Positions 25,155 through 34,933 are shown, numbered from the stretch's first letter. The stretch is 59,744 bases of DNA from Candidatus Woesebacteria bacterium GW2011_GWA1_39_21 (GCA_000993685.1 LBWP01000012.1:1-59744), one strand, 5' to 3'. Translations and numbers: made by a program. The notes: a model not told the origin generated them from the letters alone.

Positions 25155-26903
25155 CTAAAACATGTTTCCGGCATTAGATTTAATATCTTTAACTTTAAGT
25201 TGCAACGATACTTGCCCGTTCCAATAATTTTCTTCCAGGTTATAGACGATGTCCAATTTAACACCCGGCACGAAGTCGGTTACTTGGTTTTGGCTATTAA
25301 AAAAAATTGCCTCGTATTCATACGCATCGTGTTCCAAAATAAACTTAAGGTGATTACCGCTTCTTCCCACCTTTCGCACATCTTTTATCGCACAGGCATA
25401 TGTACTAAATGTCGGAGCTGGATTCCCAATACCGAACGGTCCCATCTTCTCAATTTTCTCTGCCAATTTGTTAGTTAACCCATCAAATCCTAAATTTATA
25501 TCAACCCTTAAACGCTTTTCCAGTAAGTCGTTTTTCAAGTTCTTTGCACAATAATTTTGCAAAAGCTTCTTAAATTTGGAAATATTCTCACTTTTTAGAA
25601 CAAACCCGGCGGCCATTTGGTGACCCCCAGCGCCAATTAACAACCCCTCAACACTTCGGATTGCATCAATGATACTAAACTCTGGAATCGATCTTGCAGA
25701 ACCCTTCGACAATCCCTCACCACGCGAAACAACAACTGAAGGTCGCCAAAATTCTTCAACAAGTTTTGCTGCAATCAAACCAACAACACCTTCGTGGTAA
25801 GATTCATCGTCGATAATAATAATTTTATCCGATTTGTTCTTTTTCAGTAACGATTTTGCTTGTGCAACGGATTCCTCAACAATTTTTTGCCTCCTCGCAT
25901 TTGTTCTATTTAGCAGTTGTGCAAGTTCACCAGCTCTCTTTCCGTTTTTAGTACACAAAAGCCTTAGCGATTCAATTGCGTGTTCCAACCTACCCATCGC
26001 ATTCAGTCTTGGTGCGATCACGTAATTAATCTCATAAATACCGATATTCCCTTTATTGATGCCCGAAGCTAAAAAGAGCGCGTTCAAACCTGTCCGGTTT
26101 GTTGTATTTAATTTTTCCAAACCATACTTCACAATTGAACGGTTAACATCTAAAAGCGGCATTTGGTCGGCAACCGTTCCCAAAGCGGCCAGTTCTAAAC
26201 CATCTTCAATCTTAACTTTACCACCCACATTTTTTCTGAGAAAAGCACCTATAGGCACTGCTGGTGCAATTTTTCTATCAATTTCCCGAGTAAGTACCCA
26301 GGAAATTCCAGCACCACAAAGTTTTTTTGTGTGAACAACAGAATAAGCATCAGGGTATTTCTCACCTTTTTCATGATGGTCAACAACGATCGTATCGATA
26401 CCCAACTGCCTTGCCTTGTTAACGGCTTCAAAAGCAACAATACCGTTATCGACCGTTATAATTAGTGAAAGTTTTGGATATTGTTTCTTAAGTCTCACAA
26501 TACTTTCAGGCTTTACACCGTACCCCTCCGAAAATCTTTCTGGAATATAAGGTGTAACATCCAAACCTATTCCATATAGATATTCCCACAAAATTGCAGT
26601 CGAACAGATTCCGTCAACATCGTAGTCACCAAAAATAATTACCTTTTCTTTACCTGCTTTTGCCAAACGGATTCTTCTAATTGCAGAGCTTACTGACTTT
26701 TGGTCAATACCCAAACTTCTTAACCCAGCCTTTTGCGGATCGGTTGGATTAAAAAACTCCTTTTTTTGCTTTTCCGTAACAATTCCACGATTTTTTAATA
26801 GTTGATCAATAATATCTTCCACCTTATTCTTTAAATTCTGATGTTCAAATCGCGAAATCAAACGCCACTCGCCAAATCCTGTTATAATTTTTGTCTTTTT
26901 CAT
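25155..26903 (-). CDS. recJ: single-stranded-DNA exonuclease RecJ
   Basis: 582 aa. DHH phosphoesterase with GDYDVDGICSTA (motif I), LIITVDNGI, VVDHHEKG (the DHH triad), then the DHHA1 domain with GAGGHQMAAGF near 410, and a C-terminal OB-like domain (VRKVGRSGNHLKFILEH). Degrades 5' single-stranded DNA in recombination and mismatch repair. Length matches bacterial RecJ. Stands between rel and the divergent cca gene. Confidence 0.95.
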   Translation of the reverse strand: MKKTKIITGFGEWRLISRFEHQNLKNKVEDIIDQLLKNRGIVTEKQKKEFFNPTDPQKAGLRSLGIDQKSVSSAIRRIRLAKAGKEKVIIFGDYDVDGICSTAILWEYLYGIGLDVTPYIPERFSEGYGVKPESIVRLKKQYPKLSLIITVDNGIVAFEAVNKARQLGIDTIVVDHHEKGEKYPDAYSVVHTKKLCGAGISWVLTREIDRKIAPAVPIGAFLRKNVGGKVKIEDGLELAALGTVADQMPLLDVNRSIVKYGLEKLNTTNRTGLNALFLASGINKGNIGIYEINYVIAPRLNAMGRLEHAIESLRLLCTKNGKRAGELAQLLNRTNARRQKIVEESVAQAKSLLKKNKSDKIIIIDDESYHEGVVGLIAAKLVEEFWRPSVVVSRGEGLSKGSARSIPEFSIIDAIRSVEGLLIGAGGHQMAAGFVLKSENISKFKKLLQNYCAKNLKNDLLEKRLRVDINLGFDGLTNKLAEKIEKMGPFGIGNPAPTFSTYACAIKDVRKVGRSGNHLKFILEHDAYEYEAIFFNSQNQVTDFVPGVKLDIVYNLEENYWNGQVSLQLKVKDIKSNAGNMF

Positions 26904-27005
26904 TTCTTGTAATTCTATTACTTTTTATTTAGCTATGTTTCTCTTTGTTTAACAAACAAGCCAAAGATACAACGAATAATTAAATTGAAGTATAATTGCA
27001 TTTAT

Positions 27006-28436
27006 ATGAACATCCAAATACCAAAAAAACTCGGTGGCCTTATTAAAACTTTCCAAAAGCACGGTTTTGAAATTTATATTGTCGGCGGCGCTGTCAGAGA
27101 TGTTTTAATGGGTAAATCCACCTATGACTGGGATTTGACAACAAACGCAACTCCGCAAGAGACGTTAAAAATACTACCAGATGCCTACTACGACAACCAG
27201 TTTGGTACGGTAGGTCTTCCTAGTGAAGTCGAAAATGAAAGACCGTACGAAATTACCACTTTCAGAACAGAGTCCGGTTATTCGGACACCCGACACCCAG
27301 ATAAAATATCCTGGGGGAAAACACTCATGAAAGATCTTGCAAGAAGAGAGGCAACAATCAGTGCAATGGCTTTCAAGATTGTTGGACTAGGTAAATCCGT
27401 CGCAAAAAAAACGATAAGGAAAAGGACTTCATCGACCAAAGACGAACATCCGGATTTTATTCCTGCATTGGTAGAGCTGGTCGATCCCTACAATGGACAA
27501 CAAGACCTTAAAGATAAAATTTTTAGAGCTGTCGGAGACCCTGATGAAAGATATCGTGAAGACGCTCTTCGGATGATGCGAGCTATTAGAATTTCGGCAC
27601 AGTTAGGTTTTACTATCGAAGAGAAAACCTTCGAGGGAATTAAAAAAAACGCGTCGCTCATCAACAAAATTGCAAAGGAAAGAGTCAGAGATGAGCTACT
27701 AAAAATTTTTGCTTCACCTTATCCATATGAAGGTGTACTTCTTTTCCGGAACACAGGGTTACTGAAAGAAATTATACCGGAAATGGAAGCGGCCTTTGGC
27801 GTTCAACAAAAATCCCCCGGCAGACACCATATCTACGACGTTGGTATTCACAGCTTGATGTCTTTAAAGCATTGTCCATCAAAAGACCCAATTGTTCGCT
27901 TTGCCACTTTTATCCATGACAGCGGAAAAGTACAAACTTACAAAATAGACAAAAGTGGAACAATTACCTTTTATAACCATGAACTGGTAAGCACAAACAA
28001 CGCCTATGAGATTGCAAAACGTCTGCGTTTTTCAAATAAAGATACGGGTAAATTGATTAAACTCGTCCGATGGCATCAATTCACAGTCGATGAGCGACAA
28101 ACCGATTCAGCCGTGAGGCGGTTTTTACGCAATGTCGGGCAGGAAAACGTCAACGATATGTTAAACCTGCGCATTGGCGACCGTCTTGGAGGCGGGGCAA
28201 CTGAGACCTCTTGGAGATTGGAAGAATTCAAACAAAGACTCATTGATGTTCAAAAGCAACCATTTACAGTTCTTGATTTAAAAGTTGACGGAAATGATGT
28301 GATGAAGATATTAAACATTAAACCAGGCCCGGAGGTTGGGAAAATTCTAACCCGCCTTTTTGAAAAAGTCGTTAAAAAAGAAATTGAAAATACAAAGGAA
28401 GATCTCCATAAGGAGTTGCGAAGTATGACAATTTGA
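27006..28436 (+). CDS. cca: CCA-adding tRNA nucleotidyltransferase with HD domain
   Basis: 476 aa from the ATG at 27006 (MNIQIPKKLGG), which lies nine bases after a TATAAT box; the frame is open a little further upstream. Class II nucleotidyltransferase head with IVGGAVRDVLMGKSTYDWDLTT (GGxxR and the metal-binding DxD-type residues), RREATISAMAF, and EDALRMMRAIR. Then an HD domain (RFATFIHDSGKVQ, HELVS) near 300-350. Adds or repairs the 3' CCA of tRNAs; the HD part may remove 2',3'-cyclic phosphates. Confidence 0.94.
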   Translation: MNIQIPKKLGGLIKTFQKHGFEIYIVGGAVRDVLMGKSTYDWDLTTNATPQETLKILPDAYYDNQFGTVGLPSEVENERPYEITTFRTESGYSDTRHPDKISWGKTLMKDLARREATISAMAFKIVGLGKSVAKKTIRKRTSSTKDEHPDFIPALVELVDPYNGQQDLKDKIFRAVGDPDERYREDALRMMRAIRISAQLGFTIEEKTFEGIKKNASLINKIAKERVRDELLKIFASPYPYEGVLLFRNTGLLKEIIPEMEAAFGVQQKSPGRHHIYDVGIHSLMSLKHCPSKDPIVRFATFIHDSGKVQTYKIDKSGTITFYNHELVSTNNAYEIAKRLRFSNKDTGKLIKLVRWHQFTVDERQTDSAVRRFLRNVGQENVNDMLNLRIGDRLGGGATETSWRLEEFKQRLIDVQKQPFTVLDLKVDGNDVMKILNIKPGPEVGKILTRLFEKVVKKEIENTKEDLHKELRSMTI

Positions 28437-28446
28437 ATAGATAGGT

Positions 28447-28452
28447 TAAAAT
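28447..28452 (+). promoter_or_regulatory. -10 box of a leaderless promoter
   Basis: TAAAAT, then TAATCA, then the ATG at 28459. Confidence 0.45.
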
Positions 28453-28458
28453 TAATCA

Positions 28459-28755
28459 ATGCCCCAAAAATTTGTTGATTACTTTCTTGTAATTGACAGT
28501 AAAGTTACCGTTTTGATATCTTCGTTTCTTAAACCGTACGGGTTGAACACTGTTCAAAAAGATCTTGTCTACACAATTCCAGTCTTCATTAAAATAGCCG
28601 TCTACCTGTTAATACTACTGACCTTACTAGTTATATTGAAAATGTTTCACCGCCACAACAGAATAATTCACTTTCTCTTAATGTTTACAATTTTTTTGAT
28701 CGCAATGTCTATCTTCGGAGTATTTTTAGGGTTCTTCCAGTTGTTGTATTCATAA
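28459..28755 (+). CDS. small two-helix membrane protein
   Basis: 98 aa with two clear hydrophobic helices (about 43-63 and 72-96) and an amphipathic N-terminal half. No conserved motif recognised. It starts 22 bp after cca with its own -10 box six bases from the ATG. Function unknown. Confidence 0.65.
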   Translation: MPQKFVDYFLVIDSKVTVLISSFLKPYGLNTVQKDLVYTIPVFIKIAVYLLILLTLLVILKMFHRHNRIIHFLLMFTIFLIAMSIFGVFLGFFQLLYS

Positions 28756-28842
28756 CTAACGCCAGAGAAAGATTTTTCCGTTGCGTCGGATAATAATTGG
28801 TTTGGTTAATTTCTTATAATAGTGAATTTTAAAGGTTGAAGT

Positions 28843-29721
28843 TTATTTACTTATGACTATCTTTGGCTTTTTGAATTTATCAAACGTCAGTAAAAGTGGA
28901 ATGGCAACAAAAGGAGATGAATACGTCCCAGAAACCGTTCCGATCAAAAGTGCAACCGCAAACCATCTGATAGACTGTCCCCCTAAAAGCACCAAAGCTA
29001 CCAACATGAAGATAATCGTGAAAGAATTGTTCAAAGATCTGGTCATAGTCTGTGTAACTGCACCGTCGGCAATTTCACTAAGATTCCTGTAATCTCTTTT
29101 AGAAACTTCACGGATCCGATCAAACACAACAATAGTATCGTGAACTGAGAAAGAGAGGATTGTTAACATTGCTGTCACGAACAGAAAGTCAATTTCCACG
29201 CTCAAAAAATGGCCCAAAAGTGAAAAGGATCCCAAAAGTACGAGACTGTCATGCAACATTGCCAAAACCGCAGCAAGACCGTACTTAATATTTTTAAATT
29301 GGTATGCAACCCAAAGTAAAATGATGCTGGTAGAAAAAATCACTGCATATATCGTTTTTTGAATTAGCTCAGGACCAATTGCAGGTCCCACCACTTCGTA
29401 ACTTAACTCTTGATAATTTGTATCTACATTCTTCAAATCCGCACCCACTTGTACTTTCTGTCGCTGTGAAAGCGCTTCGGTTTTTATCGTAAATTGATGG
29501 TTGGCTGATGAATTAATCGAAACGTCTGAAACACCTGCATTTTTGAAAACACCGGTTAGAGCATCTTTCCCAACGTCTTTGGAAAAACTATAGTTGACGA
29601 CCGATCCACCCGTAAAATCAATCCCAAGTTTTAATCTCCAAAAAACAAGAGACAGTATCGAAGTCAAAAGGAAAAATCCGGAAATACTAAAATAAATAGA
29701 CTTATATTTCATCCAGTGCAT
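28843..29721 (-). CDS. secF: protein translocase subunit SecF
   Basis: 292 aa. Six-helix RND-type protein that with SecD uses the proton-motive force to help preprotein export. Landmarks: GIDFTGGSVVNYSF after the first helix, SYEVVGPAIGPEL before the second, and DTIVVFDRIRE in the transmembrane core followed by TMTRSLNNSFT. It follows secD by 50 bp, the usual order. Confidence 0.95.
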   Translation of the reverse strand: MHWMKYKSIYFSISGFFLLTSILSLVFWRLKLGIDFTGGSVVNYSFSKDVGKDALTGVFKNAGVSDVSINSSANHQFTIKTEALSQRQKVQVGADLKNVDTNYQELSYEVVGPAIGPELIQKTIYAVIFSTSIILLWVAYQFKNIKYGLAAVLAMLHDSLVLLGSFSLLGHFLSVEIDFLFVTAMLTILSFSVHDTIVVFDRIREVSKRDYRNLSEIADGAVTQTMTRSLNNSFTIIFMLVALVLLGGQSIRWFAVALLIGTVSGTYSSPFVAIPLLLTFDKFKKPKIVISK

Positions 29722-29771
29722 ACCTTTTATAAAAACAGATCGTTATAAAACAAACCGAAAAAAATGTATAT

Positions 29772-31106
29772 TTAAGACTTTCTTTCTTTAAGTAAAACTC
29801 TCAATAAATTTCGTGAAACAAATATTCCTGTAAAAAGACTCACAAATACCCCCAACGCCAAGGTGATTGCAAAACCCCGAACCGGTCCTGAAACATGTAA
29901 AAACTTCCAGTCCAGTGGATTAGCAAGAACAAAAGATGTTGCTAAAGTTGCGATATTTGCATCCCGAATCGAATCCCACGCTCTTCCGAAGGAAACCTCC
30001 AAAGCGTCAGCCAGTGGCCTGACACGGATTTCTTCTTTGAATCTTTCGAATATCAAAATGTTAGAATCAACTGCCATCCCAACCGATAATAAAAATCCTG
30101 CAATTCCCGGTAGTGTTAAAGTTACCGGAATTAGTTTGTAAATTGCCAATGTTATCAGACTAAATATCACAAGTGCAAAGTCGGCAATCAAACCCAGTTT
30201 TCCATACATTAAGATCATAAAAAATAAAACCATTAGAAGACCAATTAGTCCTGCTTGCACAGATTTAGCAACAGAGTCTGTCCCTAAAGATGCTTGGATA
30301 GTCTGTTGTTCAACTAAATGGATAGGCACAGGAAGTGCTCCGGCATTTAACTGAATTGCCAAATTTTTCGCCTCTTCTGTTGAAAAGCTTCCACTAATAA
30401 CAGCAGAACCCCCAGAAATTCGATCTTGCACAACTGGTGCTGAAACCACTGAATTATCCAGAATGATCGGCAATGGCTTACCGATATTTTTCGCTGTCAG
30501 TTCTTCAAATTTTCTTGCGCCATCGTCGGTAAAAGTCAAGGCAACGATAGGTTTGGATGTTTGGCCGTCAAATTCCACCCTTGCTCCACGCAAATCAGCC
30601 CCCGTCAAATCAGTGGGCTCTAAATTTTGTTCACTCCCTTCGCTCACTTGAGCAAATTCCAGCTGTGCGGTTTTACCAATTAAATCAATTGCAGAATTTG
30701 TATCTTTTATTCCCGGAAGCTCAATAATTACCCGAAGCTTATCTTTAAACGACGAAGTGCGTACAGTTGGCTCTGATACGCCAAAAAGATTAACACGCCG
30801 CTCAATAATATCCCGAACCCCCTCCACCGATGTCATTTTCATATCGCTGGCTACTTTTGAGGTATCTGCCTCAAACACTAGATAACTTCCACCTGCCAAA
30901 TCAAGACCTAAAGACATATCTAAATCCCTTTTCAAATCCTTACCAAAAATCCGTATATCCAAATCCGGCCTAATGATCTGGCCATCAACGTGGATAAATT
31001 TATAGGTGATTTTGACTGGAATTCGTTTCGGAACGGAAATCACTAAACAAACGACTGTCAGAAGTATGACAATGATAATATTTCGTAAAGCTTTTTCAAT
31101 TCGCAT
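29772..31106 (-). CDS. secD: protein translocase subunit SecD
   Basis: 444 aa from the ATG at 31106 (MRIEKALRNI); an in-frame upstream extension of 20 residues lacks family character. First helix at about 8-27, then the GLDLAGGSYLVFE motif, the extracytoplasmic head (ERRVNLFGVSEPTV, GARKFEELT), and five further helices with AVDSNILIFERFKEE. Partner of SecF at the translocon. Length is in the range of Gram-positive SecD. Confidence 0.95.
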   Translation of the reverse strand: MRIEKALRNIIIVILLTVVCLVISVPKRIPVKITYKFIHVDGQIIRPDLDIRIFGKDLKRDLDMSLGLDLAGGSYLVFEADTSKVASDMKMTSVEGVRDIIERRVNLFGVSEPTVRTSSFKDKLRVIIELPGIKDTNSAIDLIGKTAQLEFAQVSEGSEQNLEPTDLTGADLRGARVEFDGQTSKPIVALTFTDDGARKFEELTAKNIGKPLPIILDNSVVSAPVVQDRISGGSAVISGSFSTEEAKNLAIQLNAGALPVPIHLVEQQTIQASLGTDSVAKSVQAGLIGLLMVLFFMILMYGKLGLIADFALVIFSLITLAIYKLIPVTLTLPGIAGFLLSVGMAVDSNILIFERFKEEIRVRPLADALEVSFGRAWDSIRDANIATLATSFVLANPLDWKFLHVSGPVRGFAITLALGVFVSLFTGIFVSRNLLRVLLKERKS

Positions 31107-31265
31107 AATTGTAAATTTATCTCCAGTTGCAAAGATTTTACAACAAACAGTCAGAAACAATATCACAAAATATTTTTTGGCAGGAGCTGAAAACCAACAT
31201 TAAACTCTAGTATCTACCTCAAAACAATTTTTTGAATGAAAACGAAATTTAGTTTTGAAGTAAAC

Positions 31266-31850
31266 CTACGATACCAAACTTTCTTCGTCCCCAATTATCA
31301 TAACACGACTACCCGAGAGGATATCCTGCAAAAACGGGTCTCTTCTTTTTTTGCGAAATTCCAATTCTTCCCTACTCATCACGGTATAATTTATCTCTTT
31401 ACCTCTTTTGGACTCCTCTTTTCTGATAATTGCAGCCAACTCCGGTAAAACAACTTCCCCAATAATTAATATATCCACAGAATCTTCTCGTTTACGACTC
31501 TTTTTCCGCGCGAACTTCCCAGAAAACATTACCAACGAAATTCTACCAATTCTACTTTTATTTGCGATTATTTCATTCCCTAACCCGGTAGTTTTACCAA
31601 CTATCGAAAGTAAATCCTCATAAAAGGCATATTCATCGTTAAGATAGTAATATACACGGTTACCTCTGTTTTCTTTTTTCAAAAGACCTGAACTTTCCAT
31701 TCTTTTTAATTCGCGCCTGACAGCATTAATTTCTTCCTTAATTGCACGGACAATACCCCTAACATGATACATTTCAGATATATCCGAAAAGAATAAGTCC
31801 AATATTTTTACTCTAACTTTTGAGGTTATAATATCCGAAAGAGTGGCCAT
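31266..31850 (-). CDS. winged-helix regulator with nucleotidyltransferase-like C-terminal part
   Basis: 194 aa. N-terminal winged helix (about 1-70): SKVRVKILDLFF, VRGIVRAIKEEINAVRRELKRMESSGLLKKENRGNRVYYYLN, an ArsR/MarR-like arrangement with the wing at its end. The C-terminal half (SVDILIIGEVVLPELAAII, KEINYTVMSREEL) resembles the nucleotidyltransferase-like domain seen attached to such regulators, apparently without catalytic residues. Probably a DNA-binding regulator. Stands alone. Confidence 0.75.
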   Translation of the reverse strand: MATLSDIITSKVRVKILDLFFSDISEMYHVRGIVRAIKEEINAVRRELKRMESSGLLKKENRGNRVYYYLNDEYAFYEDLLSIVGKTTGLGNEIIANKSRIGRISLVMFSGKFARKKSRKREDSVDILIIGEVVLPELAAIIRKEESKRGKEINYTVMSREELEFRKKRRDPFLQDILSGSRVMIIGDEESLVS

Positions 31851-31914
31851 AATAATTAGTAATCGTTAACAATAATATATCACTGAAGTTCAAAAAATCA
31901 AACCACAAAATTAC

Positions 31915-33132
31915 TCAATATTTTATCTTACTTCCTGAAGGGACGGCCTCTACCCAAATCATACCCCTAACAAATGAGATTTCCTTGCCTTTATCATCAA
32001 AAAACAATGTTCTTGACGTGATACCCTCTTTTTTCCACGCACCATTTGTTACTGTACCATTGTTGAATAGCACGAATTCACCTTTACCGACAACATCATA
32101 GTTCATATGAAACTCTTTATCGACGGGGCCCCTTTCCTTGACAAATTGAATAAGCACATTTTTTACCTGGATTTGTTTATTGTCGTATTCCAAGTCAACA
32201 AATGGTTTTCCGCCGCTTGTCCGCTTGTAGGAGTTACTGGCACCGTCATATTGCCAAGCTACATCATAGTCACCCTTATTCTCCCAAAAACCGAATGATA
32301 TATCACTGATTTTACTATCACTTACCGGGGAGTCATCCTTAAATTGCCATTCGCGAAAATTTTGGCTCCAGCTGTCACCATTTTCGTCTTTGTATACAAA
32401 ACCACGTTTTTCAGCTTCTTTATACACTTCATTGATATAAGCTGTGGGTTGGTGTTCAATTGCAGCGTCTTTCTCATTACTGATACGGTTGGGGAGTCGT
32501 TTCAATGCAGGAAAACCAAGATTGGATTGACCATCCATATCATTCCCATACGTGCCATTTCTCCAACCAATCTTATCCAAAAGTTTGAAGGCATCAACTT
32601 CAGAAGCAATCTTTCCCGCCTCCTTCACGCCACCCCAACAGTTATTGCAGATATTATTGGCTCCTCCCCAATGGAGGAATATTGGTTTCTCACCATATTC
32701 AGCAGCCCAATTAATAAAGTAGACACGCGCGCTTCGGATTACCGCCAATTGGAAATCTGACACTGCAGCATTGCAATAAAATACTCCCAAAAATCTGGTA
32801 ATTCCTCCTTCAGCCACAGCTTCATAAACAACGTCTGCTCTCGAAATACCGGAAAGCGGACGGGCATCAACATGATTTTCTACCATCGCAGTAAGCGGTC
32901 TTCTTGTTTCCCAAACTTCTCTAACTGGTTTTGAATACATCGCACCGTTTATAGGACATTGTTCTGTTTTTGGAAGAGAATCGTCTATTGTCAAATTCCC
33001 ATTAGAAGATCCTACCATGCTACTCGTTTGAGGTTTTCCTTTTAAGTATGAAAATGCCGCCCAAGATACTCCGCTTGAAATAAGATACAATCCCAGCAAG
33101 CTTACAACTAACGCTAAAGGGAATCTTTTCAT
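31915..33132 (-). CDS. DUF3048-domain secreted protein (YerB-like)
   Basis: 405 aa from the ATG at 33132 (MKRFPLALVVSLLGLYL), which starts a proper signal anchor; an upstream in-frame ATG adds 17 residues that do not fit. The body has the DUF3048 marks RRPLTAMVENHVDARPLSGISRADVVYEAVAEGGITRF and SARVYFINWAAEYGEKPIFLHWGG. Bacillus YerB is a lipoprotein of unknown function; here a transmembrane anchor replaces the lipobox. Cell-surface location is likely. 54 bp downstream of the DUF4446 gene. Confidence 0.85.
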   Translation of the reverse strand: MKRFPLALVVSLLGLYLISSGVSWAAFSYLKGKPQTSSMVGSSNGNLTIDDSLPKTEQCPINGAMYSKPVREVWETRRPLTAMVENHVDARPLSGISRADVVYEAVAEGGITRFLGVFYCNAAVSDFQLAVIRSARVYFINWAAEYGEKPIFLHWGGANNICNNCWGGVKEAGKIASEVDAFKLLDKIGWRNGTYGNDMDGQSNLGFPALKRLPNRISNEKDAAIEHQPTAYINEVYKEAEKRGFVYKDENGDSWSQNFREWQFKDDSPVSDSKISDISFGFWENKGDYDVAWQYDGASNSYKRTSGGKPFVDLEYDNKQIQVKNVLIQFVKERGPVDKEFHMNYDVVGKGEFVLFNNGTVTNGAWKKEGITSRTLFFDDKGKEISFVRGMIWVEAVPSGSKIKY

Positions 33133-33186
33133 ACAAATTTCATGATAGTAACAAAAAAGATTATTTTCAATAGACAACAACAATCA

Positions 33187-33639
33187 CTATGCTGAAGCCT
33201 TAGCTAAAGCTTCCTTCTCCTCTTTTGACAAATCCTGCTTACAGTGACCCTTATCGACCCTCTTGACATAAACGCGCGTCCTTTCTCTTGTATGCAAACC
33301 GGTAATAATAAAACCTGTTAGATGTTCATCCAAAAGCACCAAAGAAAAGCTGTGGTTACCTCCCAACTCCGAAAATGGATTAAATTGAACAAAAGCAACT
33401 TTTTGTAAGTGATGCGAAACATTTTTCTTCAATGCTTCCAGCTCCTTGTTTATACTTCCGATTCCTTCAGTGTTGGCCTTCTCAATAGACGAAAGATGTG
33501 TCAGAATTTTAATTAAGTCAGCTCTACCAACACCCTGCGACAACTTCCTGAAAAATAAAAAAATGTAAATCGATAGCGATAACGAAAGGATGTTTAAAAT
33601 AAAAAGAAAAACTAAAAGAGCTGTCAAATAGTTGGCCAT
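33187..33639 (-). CDS. DUF4446 family protein
   Basis: 150 aa. N-terminal helix at about 5-29, a coiled-coil segment (about 40-80), then the conserved DUF4446 core VAFVQFNPFSELGGNHSFSLVLLDEHLTGFIITGLHTRERTRVYVK. The family is widespread in Firmicutes and CPR and has no known function. Its -10 box TATGAT (33646-33651) is six bases before the ATG and belongs to an extended TGTGTATGAT. Confidence 0.88.
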   Translation of the reverse strand: MANYLTALLVFLFILNILSLSLSIYIFLFFRKLSQGVGRADLIKILTHLSSIEKANTEGIGSINKELEALKKNVSHHLQKVAFVQFNPFSELGGNHSFSLVLLDEHLTGFIITGLHTRERTRVYVKRVDKGHCKQDLSKEEKEALAKASA

Positions 33640-33645
33640 AATTTA

Positions 33646-33651
33646 ATCATA
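33646..33651 (-). promoter_or_regulatory. extended -10 box of a leaderless promoter
   Basis: TATGAT preceded by TGTG on the minus strand, then TAAATT, then ATG. Confidence 0.5.
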
Positions 33652-33756
33652 CACAAAAACTGTTGTTTGTTCGACAGCCTTCTTATTAAAGTGGTATACA
33701 GTTTGTGATACCCAGGTTAATTGTTTTTCATCCAGTTTTGTGCTATTAAAAAAGCA

Positions 33757-34050
33757 GTGTCAAAAAGAAGAACTCGCTTACAAAAAATTAAGGCGCAGAA
33801 AAAAATTAAATTGGCTCCAGAGTTGTTGCAAAATTCAAATAAAACGTCCGAAGCTGAATCTGTCAAGAGTGATTTTCCAAACAGTGAAAAAATCAAATTG
33901 GAAACAAAAACAATTTCAAATAATCCCGTAGATACGGAACAATCCCTAAATTTGAAGCTGATCAGAGAGGATATAACCAAAAGCCTCATCACTTCCAGCC
34001 TCATGTTGTGCCTGATAGTAGTGATATACTTACTTTGGTACAAATATTGA
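33757..34050 (+). CDS. small tail-anchored protein
   Basis: About 97 aa from a GTG at 33757; a TTG at 33721 is an alternative start. Very basic N-terminus (SKRRTRLQKIKAQKKIK), a polar middle, and one C-terminal helix (SLMLCLIVVIYLLWY). The basic start could touch RNA or the membrane surface. No family recognised. It precedes the DUF5679 gene by 60 bp. Confidence 0.55.
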   Translation: MSKRRTRLQKIKAQKKIKLAPELLQNSNKTSEAESVKSDFPNSEKIKLETKTISNNPVDTEQSLNLKLIREDITKSLITSSLMLCLIVVIYLLWYKY

Positions 34051-34110
34051 TTTGTACATTAAACCGTTAGGAATCAGGTCAGCTGCCCTTCGGGAGGAGG
34101 TGAAGAATTA

Positions 34111-34242
34111 ATGTATTGTGTAAAATGTCGTGCCAAGAGAGAAGGCAAAGACGTTCAAGAAGTAACAATGAAGAACGGCAAGAAAGCCAAGAAAGCAAAA
34201 TGCGAAGTCTGTGGCACAACAATGTTCAGAATCGGAGGCTAA
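34111..34242 (+). CDS. DUF5679 small zinc-ribbon protein
   Basis: 43 aa: MYCVKCRAKREG at the start and KCEVCGTTMFRIGG at the end, giving two CxxC knuckles for one zinc, joined by a Lys-rich strand pair. An excellent ribosome site (GGGAGGAGGTG) lies 8 bp upstream and a terminator follows at once. DUF5679 proteins are common in CPR and Chloroflexi; size and charge suggest nucleic-acid or ribosome contact, but that is inference. Confidence 0.88.
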   Translation: MYCVKCRAKREGKDVQEVTMKNGKKAKKAKCEVCGTTMFRIGG

Positions 34243-34265
34243 ACTCACGGTTTTGAATACTTAAC

Positions 34266-34306
34266 CAAAAGGGTAGTTCCTGCGACGCGGGAGCCCTTTT
34301 GTTTGT
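34266..34306 (+). terminator. intrinsic terminator after DUF5679 gene
   Basis: AAAAGGG and CCCTTTT pair around an inner GC-rich hairpin, followed by TTTGTTTG. Confidence 0.7.
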
Positions 34307-34315
34307 GAATAGTCA

Positions 34316-34933
34316 ATGACTAAAGACAATTTCAAAAAAATATTCAGCACTTTCGATCGTAACTACGTACCAATTCCACTCGAGGTCTTTGGGGAAAACC
34401 CTTACAAAACTCTGGTTTCTACGTTACTCTCTTCCAGAACTAAAGACGAGGTTACACTCAAGTCATCAAAAAGATTGTTTGAAGAGGCGCCAAATATTAA
34501 CAGATTGGGTAAGCTAAGTCAGACAAAAATCCAAAAGTTAATTTACCCAGTTGGCTTTTATAAAAGTAAAGCGCGGCACCTGGCAAAACTTGCCGATATG
34601 GTTATACAGAATCACCGTGGAAAAATTCCTAACACGAAAGAGGAACTGATGAAACTTCCTGGCGTTGGAAGAAAGACCGCCAATCTGGTCTTAAACAGAG
34701 CTTTCAGAATCCCTGCAATTGCCGTTGATACCCATGTACATAAAATCAGTAACTTGTTGAGCTGGGTAAAAACCAAAACTCCTGAAAAAACAGAAGTTGA
34801 GCTGATTAAGATACTTCCCAAAAAATATTGGAGTGATACCAACCGTCTTTTTGTCTCTATCGGAAGACAGTTTAATACCCAAAAGAAGTTACTATCATTT
34901 CTCAAGAGGAAAAAGTTAATTAATACGCCGTGA
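34316..34933 (+). CDS. nth: endonuclease III-like DNA glycosylase lacking the Fe-S cluster
   Basis: 205 aa. Base-excision repair enzyme for oxidised pyrimidines. The helix-hairpin-helix is LPGVGRKTANLVLNRA, containing the catalytic Lys (RKTA), and the catalytic Asp is in AVDTHVHKIS. The four C-terminal cysteines that hold the 4Fe-4S cluster in classical Nth are all absent: the region after LFVSIGRQF reads NTQKKLLSFLKRKK. Such cluster-less relatives exist. Its 3' end overlaps the convergent CAP gene by 14 bp. Confidence 0.9.
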   Translation: MTKDNFKKIFSTFDRNYVPIPLEVFGENPYKTLVSTLLSSRTKDEVTLKSSKRLFEEAPNINRLGKLSQTKIQKLIYPVGFYKSKARHLAKLADMVIQNHRGKIPNTKEELMKLPGVGRKTANLVLNRAFRIPAIAVDTHVHKISNLLSWVKTKTPEKTEVELIKILPKKYWSDTNRLFVSIGRQFNTQKKLLSFLKRKKLINTP

